Source of the DNA: Saururus chinensis
Lineage: Eukaryota; Streptophyta; Magnoliopsida; Piperales; Saururaceae
Assembly: GCA_035235625.1 (NCBI GenBank)
Contig: CP141148.1
Span: forward strand, 1,302,001-1,366,000
DNA length: 64,000 nucleotides
Reading direction: 5' to 3'
The translations under genes and the position numbers were made by a program. The notes under the pieces are model-generated. The model was given only the letters and a program-made list of their open reading frames with translations, made no database searches and was not told the DNA's origin. This document shows, piece by piece, positions 10,769-24,617 of the stretch. Position 1 is the first letter of the stretch, and every line of letters starts with the position of its first letter.

Positions 10769-13700
10769 TTACACGAGCTGCAGGGATTCTTCGCGCTTGA
10801 TCTCAAATACCTTGATCAGAACATCTTCCACAACCTGTGGTTTGTCAGGGGCCAGTTAGTTGGAATAAAATTGGCTCTGTTCAAGATAATAGGAACTTAA
10901 ATTGGTTTGTGAGTTTAATGCTTCTCGATAGTTATAATTGAAGCATACAACTCCTTCAGTAATTGGCCAGAGTGAAACTTAACAAATGAACACCATATGA
11001 AGATCTATAAGCTCAATGAATAACGAGGCAAACAAACTCGCAAATTCCAAATTGGATTATTCATTACCTTGTCAGGAGTAGATGCACCAGAAGTTACACC
11101 AATTGTGATAGGCCCCCCAGGTAGCCAGTTTTCTTTTTCAATTAACTCTCCGTGCTGTCCCATTGAATCAAGAAACTAATGTTAAAAACCGATATGAACC
11201 TCATTATTTAACTTAAATGATATTCTTTTGTGCACTTATTCTGTTTTTTAGGACAAACACTTACATTCAATTTATAGCTGACCCTGTTTCCCGGCCCTAT
11301 TCTCTGCTCGCTGTCCACCCAATAAGATGGGATTCCCTCAAGCTCTGCAATCTCTTGCAAATGAGAAGTATTACTGGAATCCCATCCACCAACAACCAGC
11401 ATGAGGTCAAGCTTCTCCTTCACAAGCTCGAACATTGCATCTTGCCTCTCCTGCAATTAAATTTCAGAGAATTAAATAAAATTTGTTATTGAAGTCTTTT
11501 AACGTTTTATTCTTTAGGAAATAGGATGAGCTTACCAAACCGAGATACTATTTGGTAGCCAACTGAACCTTTGGACAGCAATAGGGAGAGTACATAGAAT
11601 TTTAAGGAAAAGGAAAAAATAACATTCCTAGACACAACGACCTTTGTGTGAGTTTAAGAACTCATCCAAGTTCATCTTGAAGTTTATTTAAGGCACTTGG
11701 AGCATTTAGTAAATATATGATTAACCTACTAGATCCAATTAAATCCAATAAGTTAAAGAGAAATGTTTAACAAGACTTCCCCCAATTAAGGTGTATATTC
11801 TCAGGATAAATCCTGTTATTGACAAAACAAGCAACTTTAAATAAAGGTTCAACAATTCAAAATCTATATTTTTAACATATTGTAGAAGCAATATTAGGAT
11901 CTTCACCAAGAGATAAATTACCTGAGTGGCATCACAGATCGTATTAAAGCTCACAACATGATCATTTATATTTTCCACTCCATACTTCCTCATCATGGTC
12001 TTCTCAGCCAGTTTTCCTAGCAAAAAGAACAGCAGGCCTCAAATGTCAAAACTCACATGCACACACATGCAAATATAATATAATTTTAACACAAAAAATT
12101 GCATATGACTCACCAATCTCTTCTGTTTCTCCTTTGAGCATTGTAGTTTGGTTGGCAATGCCTACTTTAAGCAAATCTGTGTCAGGATCAAATCCTTCAG
12201 AAACAGCATACTTAAATTTCTGAAAGTAGAACACCAACAATATCAGCACATATTACAAGAACCAAAGGAAACATCACTTTCTCACTAGGGAAGAATCAAA
12301 AGCGAGGAAAGAAAAAAGGATAAGGGTACCTTCAGAAACTCTTCTTTTGTTGAACTAGATCCATCAAGTTCACCTCTAAGAATGTAATCACATACATACA
12401 TTGCCTTTTAAGACATAGAACACACATATATTCAGAATTGGTAACTTGGGTTCTTAGATTAAAGATTTAAAAAAGAAAAACACCTAATGCAAAACACATA
12501 CTTCAGCCATGTTCTTCACAATAACATACTTTCCAGCAAAAGATGCAGTAGCTATAGTCTCTTCATGAGAATATTTTCCATGAATAATTGAGGTGTAATC
12601 CCCCTTCTTGTGTTTTTCAACTGTGTTCCAGACCTTCCCATAGAAAATTAAAAGCAAACATTATTTCCATAGAATGTAATTGAACTTAGGTTGAGTGGTC
12701 ATCAATGTCCAAAAGAGTACCTTGGATACCCATGGACAAGTTGTGTCAACTATTTGTACATTCTTGTCACTCAATGTCAGCATCTCTTCTACTGCAGCTC
12801 CAAAAGCAGGCAAAATTACAACATCTCCCTCGTTAACAACGTCAAATTGCTTTTTGCCATTCTCCAAAGGTATGAGCTTGACTTCCATCTCTGCCAGCCT
12901 CTACAATAAGAAACATATAAAACTGTAAAAAAAGAGTAATATACCTAAAAAATGTGTAAAAACAAAAACATAGAAGTATGTAATGATGTGAATAACTCGC
13001 AGTTGTCAAGAGATCTACTCCCCAAAATCCAAAGCATATGGTACAATCTATACAATGGGAGGTTGAACTTTTACACTATTTTCTTGCAGCACCACCTCTT
13101 TCAGTCCCTAATATTCCAATTCTTAGCATTTATTTGGTTTCTTGTGGAATATAGTTTTTGCAGCTTCGTCCTTCAGGAAGGCAACCACCAAAATCTCCCA
13201 AGCAAAAAACTCAACACAAATACGAGAGACTGTTTACATAATAGTAGGGGGTGAGATACATGAACATCAGACGCATCTAGGACAGGGCTGATTTGGACTA
13301 TAAGTTCATTTGCAATCCATGAACCCAAGTGTTGTCAGTTCTCATAGTGCCTCATTGAAATGCAAGTTAAGTTGTAGGCCACGAACTCAAGAGCTCTCAG
13401 TTCCTACCAGGCACCAGATTGAAAAACAGTGTCCCGCGGACCAGCCAACATGGAACAAAAGAAATTCTATTCTGATATGACCCATATGATTCATAAATCA
13501 CCCAAGTTTCAGAAAAACAATTTAAGGCAGCCTAGAAGCCCAATTCATCCGCTAATTATCATCCAATTTTTCCAAAGCCAGCTATGCAATTTTAATTCAA
13601 CTAAAATGCATTTAAATGTTTTGAAGTTCCCAACCTTGTTAACCGTGGGGTTGTGGATAATATCATTAGTAATCCAAATTCTCTCAGTCGGAAACTGTTT

Positions 13701-14450
13701 CCTCGCCTCATATGCAATTTGGACCGCCCGCTCAACTCCCCAGCAAAACCCATATGCTGGCGCCAGCTTCACCGTCACATTCCCCCACGTGTACGTGTTC
13801 CCATTTTCCTTCAACGTCTTTATCACATCACCTGATCCAATATGGCATTTAGTCATGTGCAATCACGATGAACATTAAAAAAAAAACTCATCTTTGACGA
13901 AGAGCTCCAAGCATTTGCAGGACATGGACATGAACGAATTATGCTCCAAACGAAATACTGATTGCTAAACTTTCAGTGAATACATCCCATGTCTTCATGA
14001 TGAAGCAAATTATGCTCTAAAACACAGAAAGCTGAAACTATGTGGACTAAATTCGATGGGGGGAAGAGGCCAAAAATCAAACAGAGATGAAAATTTTCTT
14101 GGTGAAGAACGACCATTTATACGCACAGAGAAGAAAACATGCAAAAAAAAAAAAAATGACGTCTTTTAAGTTGAGATCATACTTGTGAATTCTTGGCTCA
14201 TGAGCTCGAGGGTCTCCTCTTTATGCCCGAAACCCTTACGGTTGTAGTTCTTGCTCCTGGTCAAGTTCTTCCTGAACACCTTCGCGTCGAATTCAGACTC
14301 GACAGCCGCCGCGGCGCCGGTGGTTGAAGACTCTGCAGAGCAGCGGACAGAGATAGAAGTCCTGCATCTGGGCCGGAGTCTGGGGCGATTCTCCGGCGGC
14401 AGGAGGTCAGAGCCGGCGGAGAGCCGGCAGAATCTCAGAGAGACGGCCAT
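10769..14450 (-). CDS. HDR: 4-hydroxy-3-methylbut-2-enyl diphosphate reductase, chloroplastic (IspH/HDR), 10 exons
   Basis: Last enzyme of the plastid MEP pathway. It reductively dehydroxylates HMBPP to IPP and DMAPP with a [4Fe-4S] cluster in the stroma, feeding carotenoid, chlorophyll-phytol, gibberellin and ABA synthesis. Exons in transcript order (plus coordinates): 14450-14183, 13831-13635, 12900-12721, 12633-12502, 12404-12330, 12219-12114, 12016-11922, 11450-11265, 11154-11068, 10834-10769. All joins are GT..AG and the frame gives 463 aa, typical for plants. Residues 1 to about 60 are Arg/Ser-rich, like a transit peptide. The three cluster cysteines are seen: Cys119 (FCWGVERA), Cys210 (TTCPWVSK), Cys347 (ICDATQ). 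Conserved [35 protein letters not shown] and [10 protein letters not shown] are also present. The start at 14450 (MAVSLRF) matches plant HDR N-termini; an in-frame ATG at 14498 would add 16 residues. Intact. Confidence 0.97.
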
Positions 14451-15282
14451 GGAACGCGGTGGAATAGAGACGGCGACAATGGCAGCGCACAGAAGCAAAT
14501 GCCAAAGTGTTTGAATTCAGCTTCCAAAGATGCTCCTTTTTATCCCCTAGCTTCTCTGCCCATTTTCCCACTCTGCCAATTAGATACTTCATTTAATATT
14601 ATTGGTCCTCCTAATCCTGATTAATATTTTATTAAAGATTAATCTTATTGAACCCGACTTGTAATGGCCTAATAATGCTACCCATCAACTTCAAATAATG
14701 ATATGTACCTAAAGAAAAAGAAAAAGTTTATATGAGTGATTATGCTCATGATTCTCAACTTCAAATAATTCAAATAATGATAGTGTTAGTATTCCCACAA
14801 TAAAAACACCAATATCACAACAAAAATACCTAAGTTTTAATTAAAATTTACAAATAAATCCTACATAAAATTCACATAGGCACATTTCTCTAAGACTAAT
14901 CAAAACTTATGTATGAATTTTTTATGTTGAAATATTATTTTTCTTTAATAAACAAGGGTAACAGGTATTTGGATATTTTGTAAGAAGGTATTTAGAATTT
15001 TCAAATAGTTGATTTTGGTAGAAATCACTAATCTATTTAGTTTACGTTAATTGGACACTCCTAATTAGTTGGACCTCTTTTAATGATACTCGTTTTGCTC
15101 GTTGGATGTCAACCACTTTGCTCCTTACGGGTAGCAAGCAAACAAAAATGATTTCCTTTCCTCCTGCCTGGGTGACACGAGGAACTCACAGTTGGTTGGA
15201 AAAGTGGGGCCCGCGAAACTTCCCAGTTCAAACACTATAGGACCAAAAAGCCTGGGACCCAGCGTTGATGGATCATCCACAC
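14451..15282. other. HDR upstream region
   Basis: AT-rich 5' flank of HDR (minus orientation). A GGGATAAAAAGG-like stretch on the minus strand near 14531-14542 could be a TATA element about 85 bp upstream of the start codon. This is weak evidence only. No other gene is seen. Confidence 0.35.
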
Positions 15283-15288
15283 CACGTG
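15283..15288. promoter_or_regulatory. G-box (CACGTG), possible HDR regulatory site
   Basis: CACGTG within ACCACGTGTT lies about 830 bp upstream of the HDR start codon. G-boxes bind bHLH/bZIP factors and occur in light-regulated plastid-pathway promoters (family knowledge). The distance is large and a single hexamer is weak evidence. Confidence 0.25.
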
Positions 15289-15340
15289 TTATGACCCTAA
15301 TTTCTGAAGAGTTAGGCTTAAAGGAAAACCACATGCAATG

Positions 15341-15380
15341 CACAGCACAAGTTAGGAATGCACAGCACAAGTTAGGAATG
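15341..15380. repeat. Perfect 20-bp tandem duplication
   Basis: CACAGCACAAGTTAGGAATG occurs twice head to tail (15341-15360 and 15361-15380). Confidence 0.95.
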
Positions 15381-16849
15381 CATGCGATCGAGCTTGGTCG
15401 TGAGTCATGAGAAGAACGTTGCTTTTAGGTCGTCGTCTAAATTATGTCCGATGCCTCACTGTCTCCCCTTCTTTCAGGTTCAGGTTTTGTGTGCTTTCTT
15501 TGGCTGTTTCTTCTCCCATTTCCCATCCTTTGAACGAGTCCATATACTTATGGCGTGATCCACATGTGGTTGGGGATTGGCCGAGGCCTTAAAGTGATGG
15601 AGAGATGCCTTGCCTTCTTGGGCCTTTACATTGTGGTTGCCACATAGTTGCTTGGCTTGGCTGATTTGCCTTGCGAGTACTGCACGGATAGATGCATCTT
15701 GGCCGCCTAAGGAAATTTTTAACTTATTTTCATCAAAATTAAATTGCAAGCCGGTTACTCACAAACATGTGCCATGAAAATAATTCGTGCAAGTTTTTAC
15801 GGGGATGCGCTACTATTGGGCACTCATAGCCAACTCAAGTAGGGACATGAGGGTGTGTAGCATTGCTTTTTTCAATATAGATAAATAAATCTTCTGTATA
15901 TTTAATTTTTCTACCCTAAATTAAAAGTGGTTGCCTAGCTTATTTTATTTTCCTCCTTTTCCTGCCCTCCTAACTGTTGCTTCTATGTGCCCTTCTTCCA
16001 TTGTGCTTCAAGCTTGCCCTCATTTTAATAGACCAAGCATTCTTGTGAATATTTGTCCTCATTTTTTTCTTATGTGTAAAAGAAAAATAAAAACATCATT
16101 TTATTTCCCCCCTCGTCTTGCCTCGTAAAGCCTAACTTTTGCTTCGGTCATTTTCATTCTCCTAACTCTCTCGGTTTCTTTTCTAGAGAAGTCCACTTCA
16201 TCAATCACAGTTGATCAACTACCTACTCTTCTTTATCTAACATTTTGACTGATAAGAGTCTTGTATTGAATGTTGCAAGTAATCGACGCAGACATACCAA
16301 TCACAAGTTGGATTGCTATATAGGCCCGATAGAACTGAAAGACCGGATATGTATAATTTCTTTTAGGAATCTACCCAAAGGCCCATTTTAGAGCCCATTC
16401 AGCACAGAAAACGAGAGATGTACCAAATTTTATATCATGATGTTAGAAATTTTAATTTTTTAGTATTTTTTAGAATGAATAGTTATTTCTCAATTTTAGG
16501 CCTTATTAGGACTCATTTGTCTTCAATGTCTTAAATGTCATCTATTTAAAACAACATTAAATGAGCATGCTTAACTATACAGGCAATGCATGACAACTAG
16601 TACTTCGTTTGTATTAGCTTCAGCGCCCACCGCCTCGCACCCTTTGCCTCTATATTTTTTGAGACCCTCTTCCTTCGCCCTTGCCCCTTCCGATCCCTCT
16701 TCCTTTACCCTTCGCCCCTTGTGATCCATCACCTCTCACCTCTTTTGGTCCTTCAATTATCACCGCCTATATGGGTAATTTTATGCACCAATTGGTGGCG
16801 ACAAATGCATCCCGAGAAACAGCCATCAACAAATACCTATTGTAGAAAA
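15381..16849. other. Intergenic, nothing recognised
   Basis: No gene with a family signature. Positions about 16620-16760 are C/T-rich (repeated CCTCTTCC and CCTTCGCCC words). Short open frames here have no recognisable features. Confidence 0.55.
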
Positions 16850-18100
16850 CGTTTATTATCGTTCTAGTATTTAAAGTTTTTCATATATTCATTAAATTTT
16901 TTTTATCTATTTTCAAATTGTTTGACCATTGCCCAAGTGTTCAAACATTTTGACATATATGTGTTTTAAAATTTTTAACTATTTTATTTTTTATGTCGTT
17001 ATCTGAAAGGTTTACTTTTAAAAGAATTGACTTTGATTTTGTTCTTCTAAAATATTGGGATAAAGTTATGTGATTTTGATGTTGTTCTCTAAAAATATTA
17101 TTTTAAAAAATTAATTTTTTTTTTATACTTATAAATCATTTGGATAAAATATTTTGATTTTGCTTATAAAAGAATAATAATGTTAAAATAATCTAACAAC
17201 AATGTCAAAATATTTGAACACCGTTGTCAAATCGTTTTAACACTATTATTAAAATTATTTAACATTATGTTAAAAATATTTTTAATAGAGTTGTCAAATC
17301 ATTTTGATGATATTGTACAAATATTTTGGTTAGAGAGTAAAATCTTATAATCTTGTTAGTCAAATCGTTTTCATAACATTTTTAATTTGTTTTAACACTA
17401 TTGTGGCAACAATTTAATATAATGTTAAAAAAAATTAACATTTTGTTAAAACAATTCAATAGAGTGTTTAGATATTTTGACATTGTCATCAATTTATTTT
17501 TAAAGTGTTTTTAAAATATTGTGTATTATATTTGAGGATGTGCATATCCAGTGCTATACTACTATATAAGAAAGCGTCCGTCATCTAAGAAGCCTATTGA
17601 GTATTATTGTCATCTGAACTGATTCATGGAATCCCTCTAACAAATAGTGATGATTGTAGATGTTCATATTACATATGAGGAAGCGTATGTCAAGTGCTAC
17701 GCTGCTATCAAGGAAGCTCTCGTCATCTAGAAAGTCTACTAAGTACCATGATTCTAGATGTTAGATTCTAATAATATAAGTTTTTTGAATTATGGAATTA
17801 TTCTTACAAACAAGGATGATTCTAGATATTATTTTGTCGTATGTATTAATATAAGTTTCTAGATTTATTCTTGTAGCTGCATGTCTTCGATTATATATTT
17901 ACAGTATCATGCATTTGTGCGTTCAATAAATATGTCAAAAAGGTAAAATATTTATGTTAAATATTTTCATACATTTGTGTAAACATTTTGACATATGCAT
18001 TTAAATGTCAAAATGTTTTAACATATATTTTAAAATATTTTAATCACATTGGTCAAATGTTTTTAGACATCTCATGACATACCCTAGCATAGGTTAGGAG
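16850..18100. repeat. AT-rich degenerate minisatellite region (left arm)
   Basis: Positions 16850-17480 repeat words such as TCAAATCGTTTTAACA and ATGTTAAAA. Two diverged ~145-bp copies lie at about 17541 and 17684 (CAGTGCTATACT.CTAT / CAAGTGCTACGCTGCTAT, each followed by CGTCATCTA.AA). Positions 17930-18100 contain a unit with GACATATG, TCAAAATGTTTTAAC and CATCTCATGACATACCCT. The same unit type continues at 44173 after the inserted nest, so the two regions were once contiguous. No coding potential. Confidence 0.75.
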
Positions 18101-19489
18101 AGTAACACCAGATAGTTTTCTAAACTTCGTATATTTGGCCACGTAAAAATAAGTGAGTTTGGCCCATAGGTTTTCTTGGTATAATAACATCCTCTTTACA
18201 TAGATTTTTTATACTAAAAAATTTTATTACTAAAGAGTAGATAGAAATAGCTTCGTAAAGCTATATATCAAGAGTACACAAATCGAAGCTTGGATAAGGA
18301 AGGTATGATAGATGTAACATGAAAGAAGTTTTAGAGTACATATGAAAAATAATGAATTTGACTTTTGATCATCCTAAATAGAATAACTTATCATATGCAT
18401 TGAATTTTACCGTGAAACTTTACAAATAGAAACTAGACTCGTATAATTTGAAACACATCTAAGAATACATGAATCGGAATTTGAATGGAAGAGTAATGAT
18501 TGTTTAAAATTGGACCTGAGGTATTGTTATGACTTGCAAATGCCTATGATCTTACCCTTAGTCATTCTTAATAGTATAACTTTTTGTACATAAAATATTT
18601 TAATCTTACATACTAGAAAATAGGTAGAAATATCTTCATAATGCCACCAAGAACACATTAATTGGAGTTTGTATGGTAAAGTTATGGTCATCTGACATTG
18701 AAGCTTGTGTTTTGTCATAGTTATTATCAGTAACTTGGTCGATGTGTCGATAGGTTGTCGATGGTTACAAATAATTTTATGATTTTGGCTAAAAAGCCAC
18801 CTAATTTGACGGTTTTAAACTAAAATTTCATCCACTTTCCCTTTTAAGTGACTTTTAAGGGTTTTAGACTTCATTTCTCCTAGAGAAACTACTCAAAATA
18901 AAGAGGGAGAAAATCAAGGGCTCTCCAAATAAAGTAAATCAAGAGAGAAGGTATATATTTGTGTGGATTTGTCAATTTTCTGCATGAGAAAGGATGTTTA
19001 AATAGTGAAATAGGTCAAATTATTAACTATGTATTGTGATTTAACTTATAATATGTATGCATGATTTAAATTATGAAATTATTAGATATGAAAGTGTGAA
19101 AATAGGATTATTTGTGAATTCCTATCGTGATAATGTTGAGGAATCATGATTTCATGTTAAATTGCAAACCTTGATTCCATGATTTAATTTTGAATTCATT
19201 GTATGAGATATGTTTTGATTACTTGCATGATATGAAAACATGTAAAAGATAATTTATGAAATTGTGTCATGATTATGTTATGATATCATGATATCATGTT
19301 TTTCCTATGTTTAATAATCAATTGATAATAATAATCATAATATTTCATTATGGGAAGGTTGTGTATGTAAATGATTATGATATAGAGTGATTTTGGGAGG
19401 CCGGGGCAGTTTTTATTATTTTTTCTTGATCATCGGCATGTCCATCAACACATTGGTGACATTGTTGATGTAACGAAAGAGATGACAGT

Positions 19490-21582
19490 TGTGGCGCCCC
19501 GACCCGCAAACCGACCCGGGCCGGGGGTCCAAAAACCGATGAAAACCAATGAAAACCAAACCCAGAACTAAGAGCGGCACGCTCTGAGTGCGAGAGTCTT
19601 TTCATTCCTCTACGCGCTACAGAACTTTAGCGCTCTATTGCGCGTAGGCAAGAACTGGCCTAATTATATAACTAATTCGGACCGGGCCAACGTTGCCTTG
19701 CCGTTGGTTGCCTACGTACATATCAGATAACATCCACGATGTTACTCCGATACGATCGGATCCGGACGTAGTTCTGCCTATTGGCTACTACATACAATTG
19801 GCATACCAAAAAACACATACGTAGAAAATACGTATCTCCGAATATTTAATCGGAGTTATACAGAAACACGATAAAACACCGGCAACACACATCTCACTCT
19901 TTCATAGAGACGAGCACCACACGACCACCACAACATGCCTCGCTCTATTCCAGAGCGGATGCATCACATTCACACGTCTCGCTCCAACACTGAGCCGAGA
20001 ACGAACACACACACAACCCGTCTCTCTCTAACCCAGAGTGAGACAACACACATCATGCATATAATCATAGCATAACAATATATAAACACACACACAACCC
20101 GTCTCTCTCTCACCCAGAGTGAGACGGCACACATCATGGCATATAAGCAACACATATCATAATATAACACACACAGCCCGTCTCTCTCTAACCTGCAGCG
20201 AGACGGCACACCTCATAACTAGCACATGTCATTCTATAATTAAATAGAAGGTAAGAAACTCTTACTCCCCTGATGTCTCCCGAGGTAGCGGTATTCGGGG
20301 CGCTCGTTTCTGGGCGTCCTCCTCTTCAGATCCGGAGACAGCGGACAAAGCCTCCCCTAGCCTCCATACGTTCGTCGCCTTACACCGAAAGATGACCCGA
20401 CCAACTCTCCCCTTTCCCGGAGACCACATTTTCTATGTCCGTGGGCGGCGGACAGAACCTCCCCTACTCGGGGTGTCCTTCACACGTCGTGGCCCTTCGG
20501 TGGAGAACGGAGCCTCCCCTACATCGGGCCACTTCTCTTGATCTAGCCCGGTAACGGAGGACAAAGCCTCCCCTCTCACCGGGCCATCTCTCTCTCTCTC
20601 TCTTTCTCTCTTGGGGCAGGAGGGTGGCGGACAGAGCCTCCTCTTGCCCCGGGTCGTTCCTCCCTTATAGGAGCGCCAACTCGAGCAATGGACCATGTCA
20701 TTGCGTAGATCACCCTCGAATTAGCTAGGAACGCCTCAAGAACCACTCAAATCGGACTTAAAATGAGGGAGAAATGAAGAACAGAAGTTTCTGAACGTGG
20801 GAGAGAAATAGGAAAACGTGGAAGAGAAATAGGAAAACGTGGGAGAGAATTCTCCTTTTTTTTTCTGGATGTCAAGGATGCTATTTATAGAAGAATTGGA
20901 TAGATGTGAGGTTGACACGTGTCAACCCTATCCGCTTCGTCAGCAATCCTATCCACTATCAATCCTATCCGCTTTGTCAGCAATCCTATCCACTATCAAT
21001 CCTATCCGCTTTGTCAGCAATCCTATCTACTATCGATCCTATCCGCTTTGTCAGCAGTCCTATCCACTGCATCGTTGATCTTATCCAGAAAGATATTATT
21101 TTATTCAAATAATATCTTAACCTCAAAACGCGATAACTTCCAACCTTGATGTTGGAATCGCACGCTTTTGATACCGATGGACTCGTGTCAACGAGCCCTT
21201 CGAAATAAGACCAAAACATGGGTAGGTCATCCCGCACTTTCAAAGTGGGTCCCGCCCATATGACATTTTTTCCCGAGGTCGGAATCGTGCGTTCTTAGTA
21301 CCGATAGACTCGTATCGACGGGCCCTTTGAAACTAGACCACACATGGGTAGGTTATCCCGCACTTTTCGAGCAGGCCCCGCCCATGTGGCACACTTCCCG
21401 AGGTCATAACTTTCGTTCCCGACCTCCGTTTCGTGTGTTCTTCAATCCGTTACACTCGTTACTCCGAGCTCTACCCGGATACGGGGATTTCACCTAATGA
21501 AACCCCCTGAATACTAACCTCAAATTACTAAATTACCCTTAACCCACCCAGGTTAAGCATAACCGAAAAACGGGTCGTTACA
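19490..21582 (-). mobile_element. Solo LTR (2093 bp) of the array family, minus orientation
   Basis: The ends read TGTGGCGCCCC ... GGGTCGTTACA on the plus strand, the reverse complement of the array LTRs. TSD ACAGT lies at 19485-19489 and 21583-21587. It carries the same sub-blocks (37-bp repeats, TATAAATA, GGGAGGC modules, hairpin repeats) as the array LTRs. No PBS or PPT lies next to it, so it is a solo LTR produced by LTR-LTR recombination. Confidence 0.95.
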
Positions 21583-21587
21583 ACAGT

Positions 21588-22047
21588 GTTGACACTAATG
21601 AGCATCAACACATTGGTATGCTACCAGCAAGTCACCCACAGTGAGGTTGATGCATCGGTGATGCGCCTATGAGGAAGTTATTTTTTTGTTGTCCCATTGT
21701 TGGCAATGGTTCAATACGTTGATGGGTTACTGATGGGTATTGATGACTAACATGTTGGTGAGTCTGCCAATAGTCAATCAATTTTAGGGTAATCTTTAGC
21801 AAGGATTGCTAAGAATATTATGCTATTATTATAAGATATAATATCATGATATTGAATACATAAAATACAATTATATGTAATGATGTGATTGATGATATAT
21901 AGGTATATGGACCATTATGTGTGAAAATTCACACTAATAAGCATTGACACATCGGTGTATTACCAGTAGTGAGGTTGACACATTAGTGACGCACATATGA
22001 GGAAGGTTTTCTTTGTCATCCCACTTTCAGCAAAGGTTTGAATCATT
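21588..22047. repeat. ~330-bp tandem duplication within the outer LTR
   Basis: Two diverged units lie in tandem. Unit 1 is 21588-21925: GACACTAATGAGCATCAACACATTGG, then AGTGAGGTTGA, then ATGAGGAAG, then TTGATTAT-type and AAGATATAATATCATGATATT. Unit 2 runs from about 21930 to 22047, is interrupted by the 3.35-kb LTR, and resumes at 25404-25610 (GAGATATAATAACATGATATT). The words are shared in the same order. Confidence 0.8.
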
Positions 22048-24497
22048 GATAGTGTCACGACCCGGATTTTTAAAAGCATTTTTAAATAGCTTGAATGGTA
22101 GGTAAATTTTTTTTTTCTTTAAATACAAAACAAACCCTTCGATTAAATATCCAGGTCATGATAACTGGGGTTCACAAATACGAATATCAAATCATATGAT
22201 ATTATTTAACATCTGAAAATTCATAAAGACCAGCTCATCCATCTAAGTACAAGTCTGTCACCCGTCTGAAAATAAATAACAAGTTGACTCTCACGTTTAA
22301 GGCACACTTACATATCGGAGTTTCAAAAATGCGAAAACCTCTTGAGCTCGCCAGCCTTGGTGTCACTTGTCGTCGCCTGGAGAATCTGCAATAAAGCAAA
22401 CCAAACAACAACCACAACCACAATGGAGCATCTCCGCCTTCAGGAGAAGAGCTTCCAAAGGACAAAAGGTTTTATTAATATTTTTCGGATCGGGCCAACA
22501 TCACCCGATGTTAGTTGCCTACGTACTCATCAGACAACATCTCTAATGTTTCCAACAAGATCGGATCCAAACGTAGTTCTGCCTAAAAACTATACTATAC
22601 TAAGAAGCATAGCATCACCCATGCAATGCTTAAGTATTTTCAAGCAACCTACATTTTATGCAAGTCCTTTAATCGTTCCACTTGTTCTAATTAAACAAGC
22701 AATATCAATCAATGTTATTAATTATTTCTCGAACCATTGTTCGATAATTAATATTCCCGTCTAATCCCCAAAGACAGACCGACACATCAGATGTCAACCT
22801 AAGTGACAAATGATAAGAAACACCCTGGAATCCACCAGGCCCCTGGAATCCACCAGGAAGTGCCATCTCCCAACCTAGCCCATAAGGACCTGACCGGAGT
22901 GGAAGGGCATGGCCCACAACTGCACCTGAACAGAAGTGGTCAGAGACGCCAACCAAGCAGGATGTCAGCGACCCTAATTGCGTGTACACTAAAAGATCCT
23001 CAATAGATCTGCGGTGAGCCCGGCTCACAAAGAACTCCCTCCAATGGGGAGGTGCAACTACACGGTCAAATCAGCAGCTCCTCAATAGAGCTAAAACTTA
23101 GGAAACCATTCTGAACCCTATCTTGCTCATCTATAAGCCAGGATTCCAAATGACTATCCCAAACCCTATTAGTCCCTTCTAGACTAAGGTTTACAACTCG
23201 AGACATGCCATCGGTTCATCAACCAAGGCAAATCGTCAGGTCAAAGGCTTTGTTCACTGTATGAACTAGTCCCAGACCCCTCTGAGGTATTTTAGTCTTT
23301 ATCTTGATTAGGTGTTCTTGCCCAATCCAAAGCTATCAAACCCCAAACAATTATTCTTTCAATAATTTAAAGATAGTGATAAATTACTATCACAACATCA
23401 ATATCATGAATCGAAACAAAGAACAACATAAACCATAAGAACTGCACAGGTCTAAGCATATCATAATATCAATAATAGAATTCATTAATGATATAAGAAT
23501 CATTCGAGCTCTCGTGCCCTAACCCTCCTTGGGTTATCTTAATAAATCTTTATTAAACTGGTCGAAATGCACCTAAGGCCATTAGAGTAATTATCCAACA
23601 TTGGATACAGTCCTCTCTGCACTCAGGTAAGTCTTTAACCTCTCAAAATGTTTCAGTATTACATTGGCCTGTTAATAGCATCCATGCGAATACGGGCCAG
23701 TTTGCATAGGGGTAGTTCTGTCATTTGGTTTAAGGCCTTAATGATATCCAATGGGTCTAAAATTCAACTCAAGGGTACTACTGGCCTTCATGGACTTTGT
23801 GTAATTTTCTTGGCGTGTAACGGGGTCATGAACCCCTTGAACCGACCCAGGTTTGCTTAATGGTTTACTATAAACCCTAAGGACAAAAGGGTCAATTATA
23901 CACTCACTGGGATTTTTTCTCAATAAGTGGTTTAGCCCATAATTAGTTTACATATTAAACTATCACTGAGAATTTTTCTACTTTTTAGATCAACTCATAG
24001 GCCTTTGAACCGGAGCCTCTAAAACAGGTAAGTGATTTTCACACGATAACTTAACTACCAGGGGTAAAAAGGTCATTTCACAATCTCTGGGATTTTTCCC
24101 CGAGCTGAAACTCGGTCAGAATAATCCCAAACCTCTCCAGATACATGAATATTTTTATAGAATTTATTTGACACTTTTAGCCCCTTGAACCGGACCCGGT
24201 TCACTCCCTTCTCTCTTCTTTTTTTTTTTTTTAAAGAAACTCGACCCGGACCGGGTCGGTTTGGGTCGACGACCCGCAGCGCGGGTCCTCTTCCCCGCGT
24301 CCGGCCAGAGGCGTTTCGGCCTCTGGCGGCGCCGCCACCCCCGCGGCGGAGGTTTGGGTGGCACACAAACCCCGGATCGCCGGAGCACGGTGGAACCGAC
24401 AAGATCGGTCCCGCTGCCGTCCGGTGTCCGGCCGACGGCCAAAAAGCTGGCCCCTTTTTCGTCTTTTTTTTTTTTTAACTGGCGGCGATGCCGCCGC

Positions 24498-24617
24498 GGC
24501 CGGAGCCAGCGCGGCCCAGGCCGGTGCGTCCGGGGCCGTCGTGGCCTGGGCCGGCACGGCCGGGACCGGTGCGGCCACGGCCGGCACGGCCTCGGCCAGT
24601 GCGGCCAGCGGCAGCGT
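24498..24617. repeat. Eight 15-bp GC-rich tandem units
   Basis: The block divides exactly into eight 15-mers of the type GGCCGGGACCGGTGC / GGCCACGGCCGGCAC / GGCCTCGGCCAGTGC. The units are diverged but share phase. The period gives open frames rich in Ala, Gly, Arg and Pro on both strands, which I do not regard as genes. Confidence 0.85.

Noticed and set aside
12691..12928. Plus-strand frames across HDR exons
   Set aside because: Antisense shadows of HDR exon 3.
14451..14498. In-frame upstream ATG of HDR (14498) as the true start
   Set aside because: Possible, but the 14450 start matches the N-termini of plant HDR proteins better.
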